64,000 nucleotides of DNA. It comes from Flavimobilis rhizosphaerae. GTDB lineage: Bacteria > Actinomycetota > Actinomycetes > Actinomycetales > Cellulomonadaceae. The position numbers and the translations under genes are program-made. Positions 56,447-64,000 of the stretch are shown here, piece after piece (position 1 is the first letter of the stretch; the number at the start of each line of letters is the position of its first letter). Under the pieces are notes generated by a model that saw only the letters and a list, made by a program, of their open reading frames with translations, was not told the DNA's origin and did not search any database. Location: contig NZ_JACZDF010000001.1 of NCBI RefSeq assembly GCF_014852685.1, positions 682,001 through 746,000 on the forward strand, written 5' to 3'.

Positions 56447-58707
56447 AGTTCACCGACGGCTACTGGCAGGCACGCGCGGGCATGCACCCGCAGTTCGCCG
56501 CCCACGCGTACGACGTCTGGCCCGGCGAGGGCACGCTCACCGCGTACGCGCCGACGAAGCGCATCGAGACGCGCGGCGACGTCCTCAACCGCACGATGCT
56601 CACGGTCGAGTACTCCGCGCCGATCCGGGACGTCGTCACGGTGAAGGTCACCCAGCACGCCGGTGCGCTCGACCGTGGGCCGCACTTCGAGACCGCGCGG
56701 GAGGACGGCCACGTCCCGGACGTCGTCGTCGGCGACGACGTCGCGACCCTCACGTCCGGGGACCTCTCCGTCCGGGTGCACCGCGGCGACCACTGGCAGG
56801 TCGACTTCGTCGCGGGCGGGCGCGTCCTCACGAGCTCGCTGCCGAAGTCGCTCGCCGTCGTCACGGACGACGACGGTCGCACCTACCTCCACGAGCAGCT
56901 GACGCTCGGGGTCAACGAGCACGTCTACGGCCTCGGCGAGCGCTTCGGGCCCGTCGTGAAGAACGGGCAGACGGTCGACGTGTGGCAGGCGGACGGCGGC
57001 ACGTCGTCCGAGCAGGCGTACAAGAACGTGCCCTTCTACCTCACGGACAAGGGCTACGGCGTGTTCGTCGACCAGCCCGAGCTCGTCTCGTTCGAGGTCG
57101 CCTCGGAGGTCGTCTCCCGCACGCAGTTCTCGGTCGAGGCCCAGTCGCTCACGTACCACGTCATCCACGGCGCGACGCCCAAGGCGATCCTCGAGCGCTA
57201 CACCGCGCTCACGGGCCGGCCCGCGCGCGTGCCCGACTGGTCGTTCGGCCTGTGGCTGTCGACGTCGTTCACGACGGAGTACGACGAGGCGACGGTCACG
57301 GGCTTCATCGACGGCATGGCCGAGCGTGACCTGCCGCTGTCGGTGTTCCACTTCGACTGCTACTGGATGCGCGAGTTCAACTGGTGCGACTTCGAGTGGG
57401 ACCCGCGGACCTTCCCGGACCCCGAGGGCATGCTCGCTCGCCTCAAGGCGCGCGGGCTGCGCGTGTGCGTGTGGATCAACCCGTACATCGCGCAGCGTTC
57501 GCCCCTCTTCCGGGAGGCCGCGGACGCGGGCTACCTCGTGAGGCGTCCCGACGGCTCCGTGTGGCAGTGGGACATGTGGGTCGCGGGCATGGGGCTCGTC
57601 GACTTCACGAACCCTGAGGCGGCGGCGTGGTACACGGGCAAGCTCGAGCGGCTCATGGACATGGGGGTCGACGCGTTCAAGACGGACTTCGGTGAGCGGA
57701 TCCCCACGGACGTCGTCTGGCACGACGGTTCCGACCCGGCGCGCATGCACAACTACTACGTGCAGGCGTACAACCGGGCGGTGTTCGAGATGCTCGAGCG
57801 GCGCTCGGGCGTGGGTGAGGCGGTGCTCTTCGCGAGGTCGGCGACGGCGGGCGGCCAGCAGTTCCCCGTGCACTGGGGCGGCGACTGCTTCTCGACGTTC
57901 TCGGCGATGGCGGAGTCGTTGCGGGGCGGGCTCTCGCTCGCGTTCTCGGGCTTCGGCTACTGGAGCCACGACATCGGTGGGTTCGAGGGGACGGCCGAGC
58001 CCGCGGTGTTCAAGCGGTGGCTCGCGTTCGGGCTGCTCTCGTCGCACTCGCGCCTCCACGGGTCGACGTCGGTGCGCGTCCCGTGGGCGTTCGACGACGA
58101 GGCGGTCGACGTCACGCGGCTCTTCACGCGGCTCAAGCTCTCGCTCATGCCGTACCTCGGACGGGTCGCGGGGGAGGCGCACGCGGCCGGGACGCCGATG
58201 GCGCGTCCGATGCTGCTGGAGTTCCCCGAGGACCCGGCGGTCGCGACGCTCGAGACGCAGTACATGCTCGGTGACGCGCTCCTCGTCGCCCCGGTCTTCT
58301 CGCACGAGGGCGAGGTCTCGTACTACGTGCCCGCCGGCACGTGGACGCACCTCCTCGACGGGCGGACGCTCGAGGGTGGCCGGTGGGTGACGGAGTCCTA
58401 CGGCTTCGACTCGCTCCCGCTGCTCGTGCGGCCGGGCACCGTGCTGCCCGTCGGGGCGCGCGACGACTCGCCCGAGTACGACTGGGCGGACGGCGTGACG
58501 CTGCGGCTCTTCGAGATCCCCGACGGCTTCGACGAGGTCGTCGTCGTGCCGTCGTCGCAGGCGACGGGTGGCGAGGCGACCGAGTTCCGGGTCGTTCGTG
58601 AGGGCGCCGAGATCCGAGCGACGTCGTCGAGCGTGAGCCCGTGGCGGCTCGAGCTCGGCGGGCGTCTCGTGGAGGCGGCGTCGGGCACGGCGGCCCTCGC
58701 TCTCTGA
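56443..58707 (+). CDS. GH31 alpha-xylosidase (YicI-like)
   Basis: 754 residues from the ATG overlapping the GH42 stop. The N-terminal beta-sandwich has 'EHVYGLGERFGPVVKNGQTV' and 'NVPFYLTDKGYGVFVDQPEL'. The barrel has 'HFDCYWMREFNWCDFEWDPR' and the nucleophile D415 in 'AFKTDFGERIP', exactly the YicI alpha-xylosidase form rather than the WxDMNE of alpha-glucosidases. 'GGDCFSTFSAMAESLRGGLS' and 'YWSHDIGGFEG' follow. It releases alpha-1,6-xylose from xyloglucan oligosaccharides such as isoprimeverose units. No signal peptide. Confidence 0.93.
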   Translation: MKFTDGYWQARAGMHPQFAAHAYDVWPGEGTLTAYAPTKRIETRGDVLNRTMLTVEYSAPIRDVVTVKVTQHAGALDRGPHFETAREDGHVPDVVVGDDVATLTSGDLSVRVHRGDHWQVDFVAGGRVLTSSLPKSLAVVTDDDGRTYLHEQLTLGVNEHVYGLGERFGPVVKNGQTVDVWQADGGTSSEQAYKNVPFYLTDKGYGVFVDQPELVSFEVASEVVSRTQFSVEAQSLTYHVIHGATPKAILERYTALTGRPARVPDWSFGLWLSTSFTTEYDEATVTGFIDGMAERDLPLSVFHFDCYWMREFNWCDFEWDPRTFPDPEGMLARLKARGLRVCVWINPYIAQRSPLFREAADAGYLVRRPDGSVWQWDMWVAGMGLVDFTNPEAAAWYTGKLERLMDMGVDAFKTDFGERIPTDVVWHDGSDPARMHNYYVQAYNRAVFEMLERRSGVGEAVLFARSATAGGQQFPVHWGGDCFSTFSAMAESLRGGLSLAFSGFGYWSHDIGGFEGTAEPAVFKRWLAFGLLSSHSRLHGSTSVRVPWAFDDEAVDVTRLFTRLKLSLMPYLGRVAGEAHAAGTPMARPMLLEFPEDPAVATLETQYMLGDALLVAPVFSHEGEVSYYVPAGTWTHLLDGRTLEGGRWVTESYGFDSLPLLVRPGTVLPVGARDDSPEYDWADGVTLRLFEIPDGFDEVVVVPSSQATGGEATEFRVVREGAEIRATSSSVSPWRLELGGRLVEAASGTAALAL

Positions 58708-58762
58708 ACCCGGCGGCGGCTGCGGCCGTCGCCCTGGCCGCCGTTCCCCCGCGGCGGCCGAC

Positions 58763-58793
58763 CCGGCTGGTCCGGCGCTGCCGGACCAGCCGG
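58763..58793 (+). terminator. Terminator after GH31
   Basis: Perfect 14-bp stem (58763-58776 with 58780-58793) with a 3-base loop, 55 bases after the GH31 stop. Confidence 0.7.
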
Positions 58794-58796
58794 TGC

Positions 58797-58826
58797 TTCG
58801 CCTTGGTCGAAACGTTCCGATACCCT
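58797..58826 (+). promoter_or_regulatory. GH1 promoter with internal LacI-type operator
   Basis: TTCGCC (58797-58802), 18-base spacer, TACCCT (58821-58826). The operator TCGAAACGTTCCGA fills 58807-58820, between the two promoter elements, where a repressor would block polymerase directly. Confidence 0.6.
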
Positions 58827-58907
58827 GGGGTGGGGCTTGAGCCCACGACCACCGTCTGACACCGTGGGCCCGGGACCCGTCCGCATCTCGAAGAGGAGAC
58901 CACGCTC

Positions 58908-60314
58908 GTGACCGACCCCCGCACCTTCCCCGCCGACTTCCTCTGGGGCACCGCGACCGCCTCGTACCAGATCGAGGGCGCCGCGACCGAGGGAGGACGC
59001 TCCCCGTCCATCTGGGACACGTTCTCCCACACGCCCGGCAAGGTCCTCGGCGGCGACACCGGCGACGTGGCCGTCGACCACTACCACCGCTGGGAGGAGG
59101 ACGTCCAGCACCTCGCCGATCTCGGTGTCGGTGCCTACCGCCTCTCGATCGCGTGGCCCCGCGTCCAGCCCGACGGCCGCGGCGAGCTCAACCGCGAGGG
59201 CGTCGAGTTCTACTCGAAGCTCGTCGACGCGCTCCTCGCACGCGGCATCAAGCCCGTCGTCACCCTCTACCACTGGGACCTCCCGCAGGTCCTCGAGGAC
59301 GCCGGCGGCTGGCGCAACCGCGAGACCGCCGAGCTCTTCGGCGAGTACGCGCGCCACATGGCGCGCGAGCTCGGCGACCGCGTGGCCATGTGGACGACGC
59401 TCAACGAACCGTGGTGCGCCGCGTTCCTCGGCTACGGCAACGGCCAGCACGCACCCGGGATCACCGACGACCTCGCGGCGCTCGAAGCCTCCCACCACCT
59501 CAACCTCGCGCACGGCCTCGCCGTGCGCGCGATCCGTGACGAGCTCGGCGAGGACGCGCCCGTCTCCGTGACCCTCAACCTTCACGTCGTGCGGCCCGCC
59601 GACCCCGAGAACCCGGGGGACGTCGAGTCCGCGCGCCGCATCGACGCGGTCGGCAACCGCATCTACACGGGCCCCATGCTCGAGGGCGCCTACCCGGACG
59701 ACCTCCTCGCCGACACTTCCTCGATCACGGACTGGTCCTTCGTCCGCGACGGCGACCTCGAGACGATCCACCAGCCGCTCACGTCGCTCGGCGTCAACTA
59801 CTACGACGTGACGATCGTCGCAGCGCCCACGGGCGAGCCCGTCGGCGACCACCCCACGCCGTGGGCCGGCTGCCGGGACGTCGTGTGGGCCGACCGCCCG
59901 GGCGAGAAGACCGCGATGGGCTGGGGTATCGACGAGACGGGTCTCACCGAGCTCCTCACGAACCTCTCGGCGCGCTACCCCGGGCTCCCGCTCATGGTCA
60001 CCGAGAACGGTGCCGCGTTCGACGACGAGGTCTCGGCCGACGGCGCGGTCCACGACCCGCGGCGCATCGACTACTACGCGCGGCACGTCGAGGCCGTCGG
60101 CAAGGCGCTCGACGCGGGTGCCGACGTCCGCGGCTACTTCGCGTGGTCGCTGCTCGACAACTTCGAGTGGTCGTTCGGTTACGAGCGTCGCTTCGGGATC
60201 ATCCGCGTCGACTACGACACGCTCGAGCGCACGTGGAAGGACTCCGCGCACTGGTTCCGCGAGCTCGTGACGACGGGCACGCCGCCAGCGCTCCCGTACA
60301 CCCCCGCACGCTAA
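58908..60314 (+). CDS. GH1 beta-glucosidase
   Basis: 468 residues, GTG start with AGAGGAG upstream. '[20 protein letters not shown]' is the GH1 N-terminal signature. Acid/base E167 in '[11 protein letters not shown]' and nucleophile E366 in '[10 protein letters not shown]' are present, as are '[20 protein letters not shown]' and the end '[11 protein letters not shown]'. It hydrolyses beta-glucosides from the non-reducing end; in this locus it would finish the glucan backbone after side chains are removed. It is a single-gene unit with its own operator. Confidence 0.95.
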   Translation: MTDPRTFPADFLWGTATASYQIEGAATEGGRSPSIWDTFSHTPGKVLGGDTGDVAVDHYHRWEEDVQHLADLGVGAYRLSIAWPRVQPDGRGELNREGVEFYSKLVDALLARGIKPVVTLYHWDLPQVLEDAGGWRNRETAELFGEYARHMARELGDRVAMWTTLNEPWCAAFLGYGNGQHAPGITDDLAALEASHHLNLAHGLAVRAIRDELGEDAPVSVTLNLHVVRPADPENPGDVESARRIDAVGNRIYTGPMLEGAYPDDLLADTSSITDWSFVRDGDLETIHQPLTSLGVNYYDVTIVAAPTGEPVGDHPTPWAGCRDVVWADRPGEKTAMGWGIDETGLTELLTNLSARYPGLPLMVTENGAAFDDEVSADGAVHDPRRIDYYARHVEAVGKALDAGADVRGYFAWSLLDNFEWSFGYERRFGIIRVDYDTLERTWKDSAHWFRELVTTGTPPALPYTPAR

Positions 60315-60470
60315 CCCCCCGACCCCCGCCCCCCGCCCCCCGCCCCCGCCCCCCGCCCCCGCCCCCCGCCCCTCACAGGAATCCGCGCAGATGGTCAGTC
60401 CCACTGGCCATCTGCGCGGAATCCTGTGTCCGCGGGGGCGGGGCGGGGGCGGGGCGGGGGTGGGGGTGGG
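60315..60470. repeat. C-tract / 24-bp palindrome / G-tract element between GH1 and CE7
   Basis: A run of C-blocks (about 60317-60372) is followed by a 24-bp inverted repeat (60375-60398 with 60104 offset arm 60404-60427; one A-A mismatch, one G-T pair, 5-base loop) and then a run of G-blocks (about 60433-60470) that ends at the CE7 stop. The palindrome suits a bidirectional terminator. The C- and G-tracts could pair with each other, extending the stem, or form a G-quadruplex/i-motif. Confidence 0.75.
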
Positions 60471-61454
60471 TCAGGCCGGGACCCGCTCCGCGAGCCACGC
60501 GAGCTGGCGCGGCGCCATATGACCTCCGCCGCCCTCGTGGCCGTTCCACGGCCACACGACGATCTCCTTGTCCGTGCCGGCGTACGCGTTGAACGCTGCG
60601 TAGATCGTCGACGGCGGACACACCATGTCCCGCAGCGCTGCCGACGTGAGGAGGGGCGCGGTTGCCCGACGCGCGTGCGTGACGCCGTCGAAGTAGGCGA
60701 GCGTGCGGAACGCCTGCTCCTCGTGGCCACGGTTGACACTGAGGTACTGGACGATCTCTTGGTACGGGAACGCGTCGGTGAGGTCGACCGCGCGGCGGAA
60801 GTGGCAGAGGAACGGGACGTCGGCCATGACCCCGGCGAGCCCCTCGGCGAGGCCCGCGGCGGCGAGCGCGAGGCCGCCGCCCTGCGAGCCGCCGGTGACC
60901 ACGATCCGGGTCCCGTCGACCTCGGGCATCGCGCGGGCGGCGTCGACCGCGAGCACCGCGTCCGTCTGGAGGCGACGCAGGTAGTGCTCGTGAGGGTCGA
61001 GGATGCCGCGGGTCATCTGCCCGGGCGACGCCGGGCCGTGGCCGACGGGGTCGGGGGTGTCGCCGCCGTTGCCCCAGGAGGAGCCCTGGCCGCGGGAGTC
61101 CATGAAGAGGTGCGCGTAGCCCGCGTTCGCCCAGAAGAGGTGCTCGGTCGGCAGGCCTCGGCCGCCCCCGTAGCCGTTGTACTGGACGACGGTCGGCAGG
61201 GGGCCCTCGGCACCCGCCGGGAGCGTGAGCCACGCCCGGACGGGGTGGCCGCCGAACCCGGAGAACGTCACGTCGTAGGAGTCGACCGCGCGCAGGCCGG
61301 TCGGCACGCGCGTGCGTTCGGGCACGGTGGCGAGGTCGCGCGCACCCGCGAGTGTCGTGGCCCAGAACTCGTCGTGGTCGGGGGCCTCGCCGACCTCGTC
61401 GGGTCCCGGTGCGTAGGCCTGCAGCTGGTCGGTGGGCAGGTCGAAGAGAGCCAT
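60471..61454 (-). CDS. CE7 acetyl esterase (acetyl xylan esterase / cephalosporin-C deacetylase family)
   Basis: 327 residues from the ATG at 61454 ('MALFDLPTDQLQAYAPGPDE'), with GAGGA upstream; the frame continues upstream but that part is Pro/Arg-rich and unlike protein. It is an alpha/beta hydrolase with 'VQYNGYGGGRG' as the oxyanion region, 'MDSRGQGSSWGNGGDT' (the CE7 RGQ motif), nucleophile Ser in 'VTGGSQGGGLALA', Asp in 'SAALRDMVCPPSTIYAAFN' and His in 'NGHEGGG'. It removes acetyl groups from sugars. No signal peptide, so it works on imported, acetylated oligosaccharides with the hydrolases of the locus. It has no copy of the palindrome upstream that I could find. Confidence 0.92.
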   Translation of the reverse strand: MALFDLPTDQLQAYAPGPDEVGEAPDHDEFWATTLAGARDLATVPERTRVPTGLRAVDSYDVTFSGFGGHPVRAWLTLPAGAEGPLPTVVQYNGYGGGRGLPTEHLFWANAGYAHLFMDSRGQGSSWGNGGDTPDPVGHGPASPGQMTRGILDPHEHYLRRLQTDAVLAVDAARAMPEVDGTRIVVTGGSQGGGLALAAAGLAEGLAGVMADVPFLCHFRRAVDLTDAFPYQEIVQYLSVNRGHEEQAFRTLAYFDGVTHARRATAPLLTSAALRDMVCPPSTIYAAFNAYAGTDKEIVVWPWNGHEGGGGHMAPRQLAWLAERVPA

Positions 61455-61867
61455 CGCGTCCTCGTCGTCGGTTCGTCCGGGCGCCGTCGTCGGCGCGCGC
61501 GCACGTCCAGGGTAGGGGAGGTGTGGGAGCGCTGACGCGGACGGGGCGGGCGTGTCGTGCGGGGTGGCGCTCGGCGTGTCGCTCCTCGGCGTGTCGGGGC
61601 CGGGCGGGTGAGATCCGGGAGGCAGGCCCGCGGTGTCCACCGCCTGTGGACGACGCGCGTGCACCGGGTGGGGACGGGTGTCCGGCGCGGACCGGGGAGG
61701 CCGGCCGGCGGCCACCGGACGGCCCTCCGCCGCGATTGTCCGAGGCTCGTGGCAGGGTGGCGGTAGGAGCGCGACGGAGGGTGCGGAGCGCGGCCCGCGC
61801 CGCCGTCCACAGGCTTCCCACACGTCTGTCCACCGTCCGGCGGACATGGGATGACACCGATGTAAGT
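61455..61867. other. Divergent upstream region of CE7 and nrdH
   Basis: About 410 bases of GC-rich DNA without a gene. Two 9-mers fit the Streptomyces-type DnaA box (YYRTCCACA): 61645-61653 on the minus strand and 61803-61811 on the plus strand. TGTCCACC near-matches lie at 61634-61641 and 61827-61834. No other structure stands out. Confidence 0.4.
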
Positions 61868-61914
61868 CACAACACCTAGGGGTTGTGGCCACGGCCGACC
61901 ACTAGGTGTAGTGT
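61868..61914. promoter_or_regulatory. Pair of candidate NrdR boxes upstream of nrdHIE
   Basis: Two palindromes: 61868-61887 (CACAAC...GTTGTG, one mismatch in ten pairs) and 61900-61913 (CACTA...TAGTG). The second matches the NrdR form ACACTAnnnnTAGTGT closely. Centres are 29 bases apart, close to three helix turns as NrdR sites usually are. NrdR represses ribonucleotide reductase genes in most actinobacteria. Confidence 0.5.
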
Positions 61915-62022
61915 TGCCGACGTCGGTGCGAGCCCGGGTCTCCGGAGCCCGCCCGGAGAATCACACGAACGTCGTTCAGCCGCCGCCCGCGGCCGGACAG
62001 TCCGAACGAGGGGATCCGACTG

Positions 62023-62268
62023 ATGAGCATCACGGTCTACAGCAAGCCGGCCTGCGTGCAGTGCGACGCCACCTACCGCGCGCTCGACAAGCGCGGCATC
62101 GACTACACGGTCGTCGACATCAGCCAGGACCTCGAGGCCCTCGAGATGGTCCGCTCGCTCGGCTACATGCAGGCTCCCGTCGTCGTCGCCGGCGACACCC
62201 ACTGGTCCGGCTTCCGCCCCGACCAGATCTCGGCCCTCGCGACGCAGGCCGCCACCGCCGTCGCCTGA
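62023..62268 (+). CDS. nrdH: NrdH glutaredoxin-like electron donor
   Basis: 81 residues, ATG with GAGGGG 10 bases upstream. Thioredoxin-fold protein with redox motif CVQC at residues 11-14 and the tail 'SGFRPDQI' (W/FSGFRP), the NrdH hallmark that selects thioredoxin reductase over glutathione. It reduces the class Ib reductase NrdE. Confidence 0.95.
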   Translation: MSITVYSKPACVQCDATYRALDKRGIDYTVVDISQDLEALEMVRSLGYMQAPVVVAGDTHWSGFRPDQISALATQAATAVA

Positions 62269-62279
62269 CGGCGCGACCG

Positions 62280-62307
62280 CCCGGTGCACCTTGCGAGGTG
62301 CGCCGGG
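62280..62307 (+). other. Intercistronic hairpin between nrdH and nrdI
   Basis: 12-bp stem (62280-62291 with 62296-62307; one T-G pair) with TGCG loop. It starts 11 bases after the nrdH stop and ends 13 bases before the nrdI binding site. It may set the ratio of NrdH to NrdI and NrdE. Confidence 0.5.
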
Positions 62308-62330
62308 CATCCCCGTACCCGGAGGTGCCC

Positions 62331-62747
62331 GTGGCCGCACTGGTCTACTTCTCGAGCGTCTCAGGGAACACCCACCGCTTCGTCGAGAAGCTCGGGCTCC
62401 CCGCTCGGCGGATCCCGCTGCTGCGGACCGACGAACCACTACGCGTCACCGAGCCGTACGTGCTCGTCGCCCCCACCTACGGCGGCGGCAACGGACGCGG
62501 AGCAGTTCCCAAGCAGGTGATCCGTTTCCTCAACGACGAGACCAACCGATCACTCATCCGCGGCGTCATCGCCGCAGGCAACACCAACTTCGGTGAGGCG
62601 TACTGCCTCGCCGGGAAGATCATCTCCGCCAAGTGCGAGGTGCCGTACCTGTACGGCTTCGAGCTCCTGGGGACGAGCGAGGACGTCACCCGCGTCCGCG
62701 AAGGATTGAGGCAGTTTTGGCAACGACAGTCACGGAGAACGGCATGA
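62331..62747 (+). CDS. nrdI: NrdI flavodoxin-like activator
   Basis: 138 residues from the GTG at 62331, with GGAGG five bases upstream. '[20 protein letters not shown]' is the FMN phosphate loop, '[20 protein letters not shown]' and '[20 protein letters not shown]' the other flavin contacts. NrdI supplies the oxidant that builds the Mn(III)2-tyrosyl radical in NrdF. Its stop overlaps nrdE as ATGA. Confidence 0.95.
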   Translation: MAALVYFSSVSGNTHRFVEKLGLPARRIPLLRTDEPLRVTEPYVLVAPTYGGGNGRGAVPKQVIRFLNDETNRSLIRGVIAAGNTNFGEAYCLAGKIISAKCEVPYLYGFELLGTSEDVTRVREGLRQFWQRQSRRTA

Positions 62748-64000
62748 CGGCCCTCGAGCAGGAGTCCGAGATGGACTACCACGCGCTCAACGCGATGCTC
62801 AACCTCTACGGCCCGAACGGAGAGATCCAGTTCGAGAAGGACCGTGAGGCCGCGCGGGCGTTCTTCCTCCAGCACGTCAACCAGAACACGGTGTTCTTCC
62901 ACTCGCTGCGTGAGCGTCTCGACTACCTCGTCGAGCACCACTACTACGAGAAGAGCGTGCTCGACCAGTACTCGTTCGAGTTCATCACGCAGCTCAACGA
63001 CCTCGCGTACTCGAAGAAGTACCGCTTCGACACGTTCCTCGGCGCGTTCAAGTACTACACGTCGTACACGCTCAAGACGTTCGACGGGAAGCGCTACCTC
63101 GAGCGCTTCGAGGACCGCGTCGTCATGACCGCCCTCGCGCTCGGCGCAGGCGACGAGGCCCTCGCGACGAACATCGTCGAGGAGGTCCTCGCGGGCCGCT
63201 TCCAGCCCGCGACCCCCACGTTCCTCAACGCCGGCAAGGCGCAGCGCGGCGAGCTCGTCTCGTGCTTCCTCCTGCGCATCGAGGACAACATGGAGTCGAT
63301 CTCGCGCGGCATCAACTCCTCGCTCCAGCTCTCGAAGCGGGGCGGTGGCGTCGCGCTCCTCCTGTCGAACATCCGCGAGTCGGGCGCGCCCATCAAGAAG
63401 ATCGAGAACCAGTCGAGCGGCATCATCCCCGTGATGAAGCTCCTCGAGGACTCGTTCTCGTACGCCAACCAGCTCGGCGCGCGTCAGGGCGCGGGCGCGG
63501 TCTACATCTCCGCGCACCACCCGGACATCATGCGGTTCCTCGACACCAAGCGCGAGAACGCCGACGAGAAGATCCGCATCAAGACGCTCTCGCTCGGCGT
63601 CGTCATCCCCGACATCACGTTCGAGCTCGCACGCAAGAACGAGCCGATGTACCTCTTCTCGCCCTACGACGTCGAGCGCGTCTACGGCGTGCCGTTCGGC
63701 GACATCTCCGTGACGGAGAAGTACCAGGAGATGGTCGAGGACTCCCGGATCCGCAAGACGAAGATCAACGCGCGCGAGTTCTTCCAGACGATCGCCGAGA
63801 TCCAGTTCGAGTCGGGCTACCCGTACATCGTCTTCGAGGACACGGTCAACAAGGCGAACCCCATCAAGGGTCGCATCAACATGTCGAACCTCTGCTCGGA
63901 GATCCTCCAGGTCAACACGCCGACGACGTACAACGAGGACCTCTCGTACGATGAGATCGGCAAGGACATCTCCTGCAACCTCGGCTCGCTCAACATCGCG
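62744..64000 (+). CDS. nrdE: Class Ib ribonucleoside-diphosphate reductase large subunit (3' end outside window)
   Basis: The first 419 codons are present, open to the window edge. ATG at 62744 has GGAG upstream; a TTG at 62718 is an alternative start. '[13 protein letters not shown]' and '[20 protein letters not shown]' form the N-terminal part, with no ATP-cone, as in NrdE. '[20 protein letters not shown]' carries the first redox Cys. '[20 protein letters not shown]', '[20 protein letters not shown]' and '[13 protein letters not shown]' with the radical-site Cys follow. It reduces ribonucleotides to deoxyribonucleotides for DNA synthesis; nrdF should follow beyond the window. Confidence 0.95.
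   Translation, partial: MTALEQESEMDYHALNAMLNLYGPNGEIQFEKDREAARAFFLQHVNQNTVFFHSLRERLDYLVEHHYYEKSVLDQYSFEFITQLNDLAYSKKYRFDTFLGAFKYYTSYTLKTFDGKRYLERFEDRVVMTALALGAGDEALATNIVEEVLAGRFQPATPTFLNAGKAQRGELVSCFLLRIEDNMESISRGINSSLQLSKRGGGVALLLSNIRESGAPIKKIENQSSGIIPVMKLLEDSFSYANQLGARQGAGAVYISAHHPDIMRFLDTKRENADEKIRIKTLSLGVVIPDITFELARKNEPMYLFSPYDVERVYGVPFGDISVTEKYQEMVEDSRIRKTKINAREFFQTIAEIQFESGYPYIVFEDTVNKANPIKGRINMSNLCSEILQVNTPTTYNEDLSYDEIGKDISCNLGSLNIA

Noticed and set aside
61455-61892. N-terminal extension of the CE7 esterase to 61892
   Set aside because: The extra ~146 residues are Pro/Arg/His-rich without motif or signal peptide, and the ATG at 61454 has a ribosome binding site and gives the normal family length.

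Overview
The window is high-GC actinobacterial DNA, most likely from the order Micrococcales near Cellulomonadaceae. The evidence is the codon use, the order argS-lysA-hom-thrC-thrB-rho-rpmE-prfA-prmC-tsaC-wecA/tagO-atp operon, an 88-residue ATP synthase epsilon subunit, a DUF2550 gene and nucS after atpC, and a rho gene with a long Arg-rich insertion. The genus is an inference, since no rRNA is present.

Layout. (1) 1-14515 is an accessory, defence-like island of visibly lower GC in its left third. It holds a left-truncated TIR-like (CAP12/PycTIR-type) protein fused to a beta-sandwich, a small zinc-ribbon protein, the remains of a GIY-YIG nuclease, a DUF4238 protein and a membrane-anchored protein with a CxxC motif. 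It also holds a tight minus-strand operon (SNF2 helicase, DUF4391, type III Mod, type III Res) and a divergent Mrr endonuclease. A tRNA-Arg(CCG) gene closes the island with its 3' end pointing into it. (2) 14788-25424 is housekeeping: a GntR/FCD regulator, a membrane protein, argS, the aspartate-family genes lysA, hom, thrC and thrB, and rho. (3) 25445-29056 is a minus-strand accessory insert: two secreted proteins (carboxypeptidase-regulatory-like repeats; cutinase-type esterase) and a GT4 glycosyltransferase. (4) 29278-43698 is housekeeping again: rpmE, prfA, prmC, tsaC, a WecA/TagO family transferase, the complete F1Fo ATP synthase operon, nucS and nagA. (5) 43798-61454 is a carbohydrate-use locus: GH3, a three-gene CUT1 importer without ATPase, a LacI regulator, GH95, GH42, GH31, GH1 and a CE7 esterase. 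(6) 61868-64000 is the start of a class Ib ribonucleotide reductase operon, nrdH-nrdI-nrdE, cut by the window end.

How the parts work together. The carbohydrate locus contains the exo-acting activities needed to strip acetylated, fucosylated xyloglucan oligosaccharides: acetyl esterase, alpha-L-fucosidase, beta-galactosidase, alpha-xylosidase and beta-glucosidases. None of the hydrolases shows a signal peptide, so imported oligosaccharides would be degraded in the cytoplasm. Four near-identical LacI-type palindromes (consensus TCGAARCGYTTCGA) sit at the promoter regions of the GH3, importer, GH95/GH42-GH31 and GH1 units, which makes one regulon controlled by the in-locus LacI protein likely. 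In the defence operon the genes overlap by GTGA stop/start junctions, so helicase, DUF4391, methylase and restriction subunit are probably made together as one system. Functions are family-based inferences; nothing here was searched against a database.
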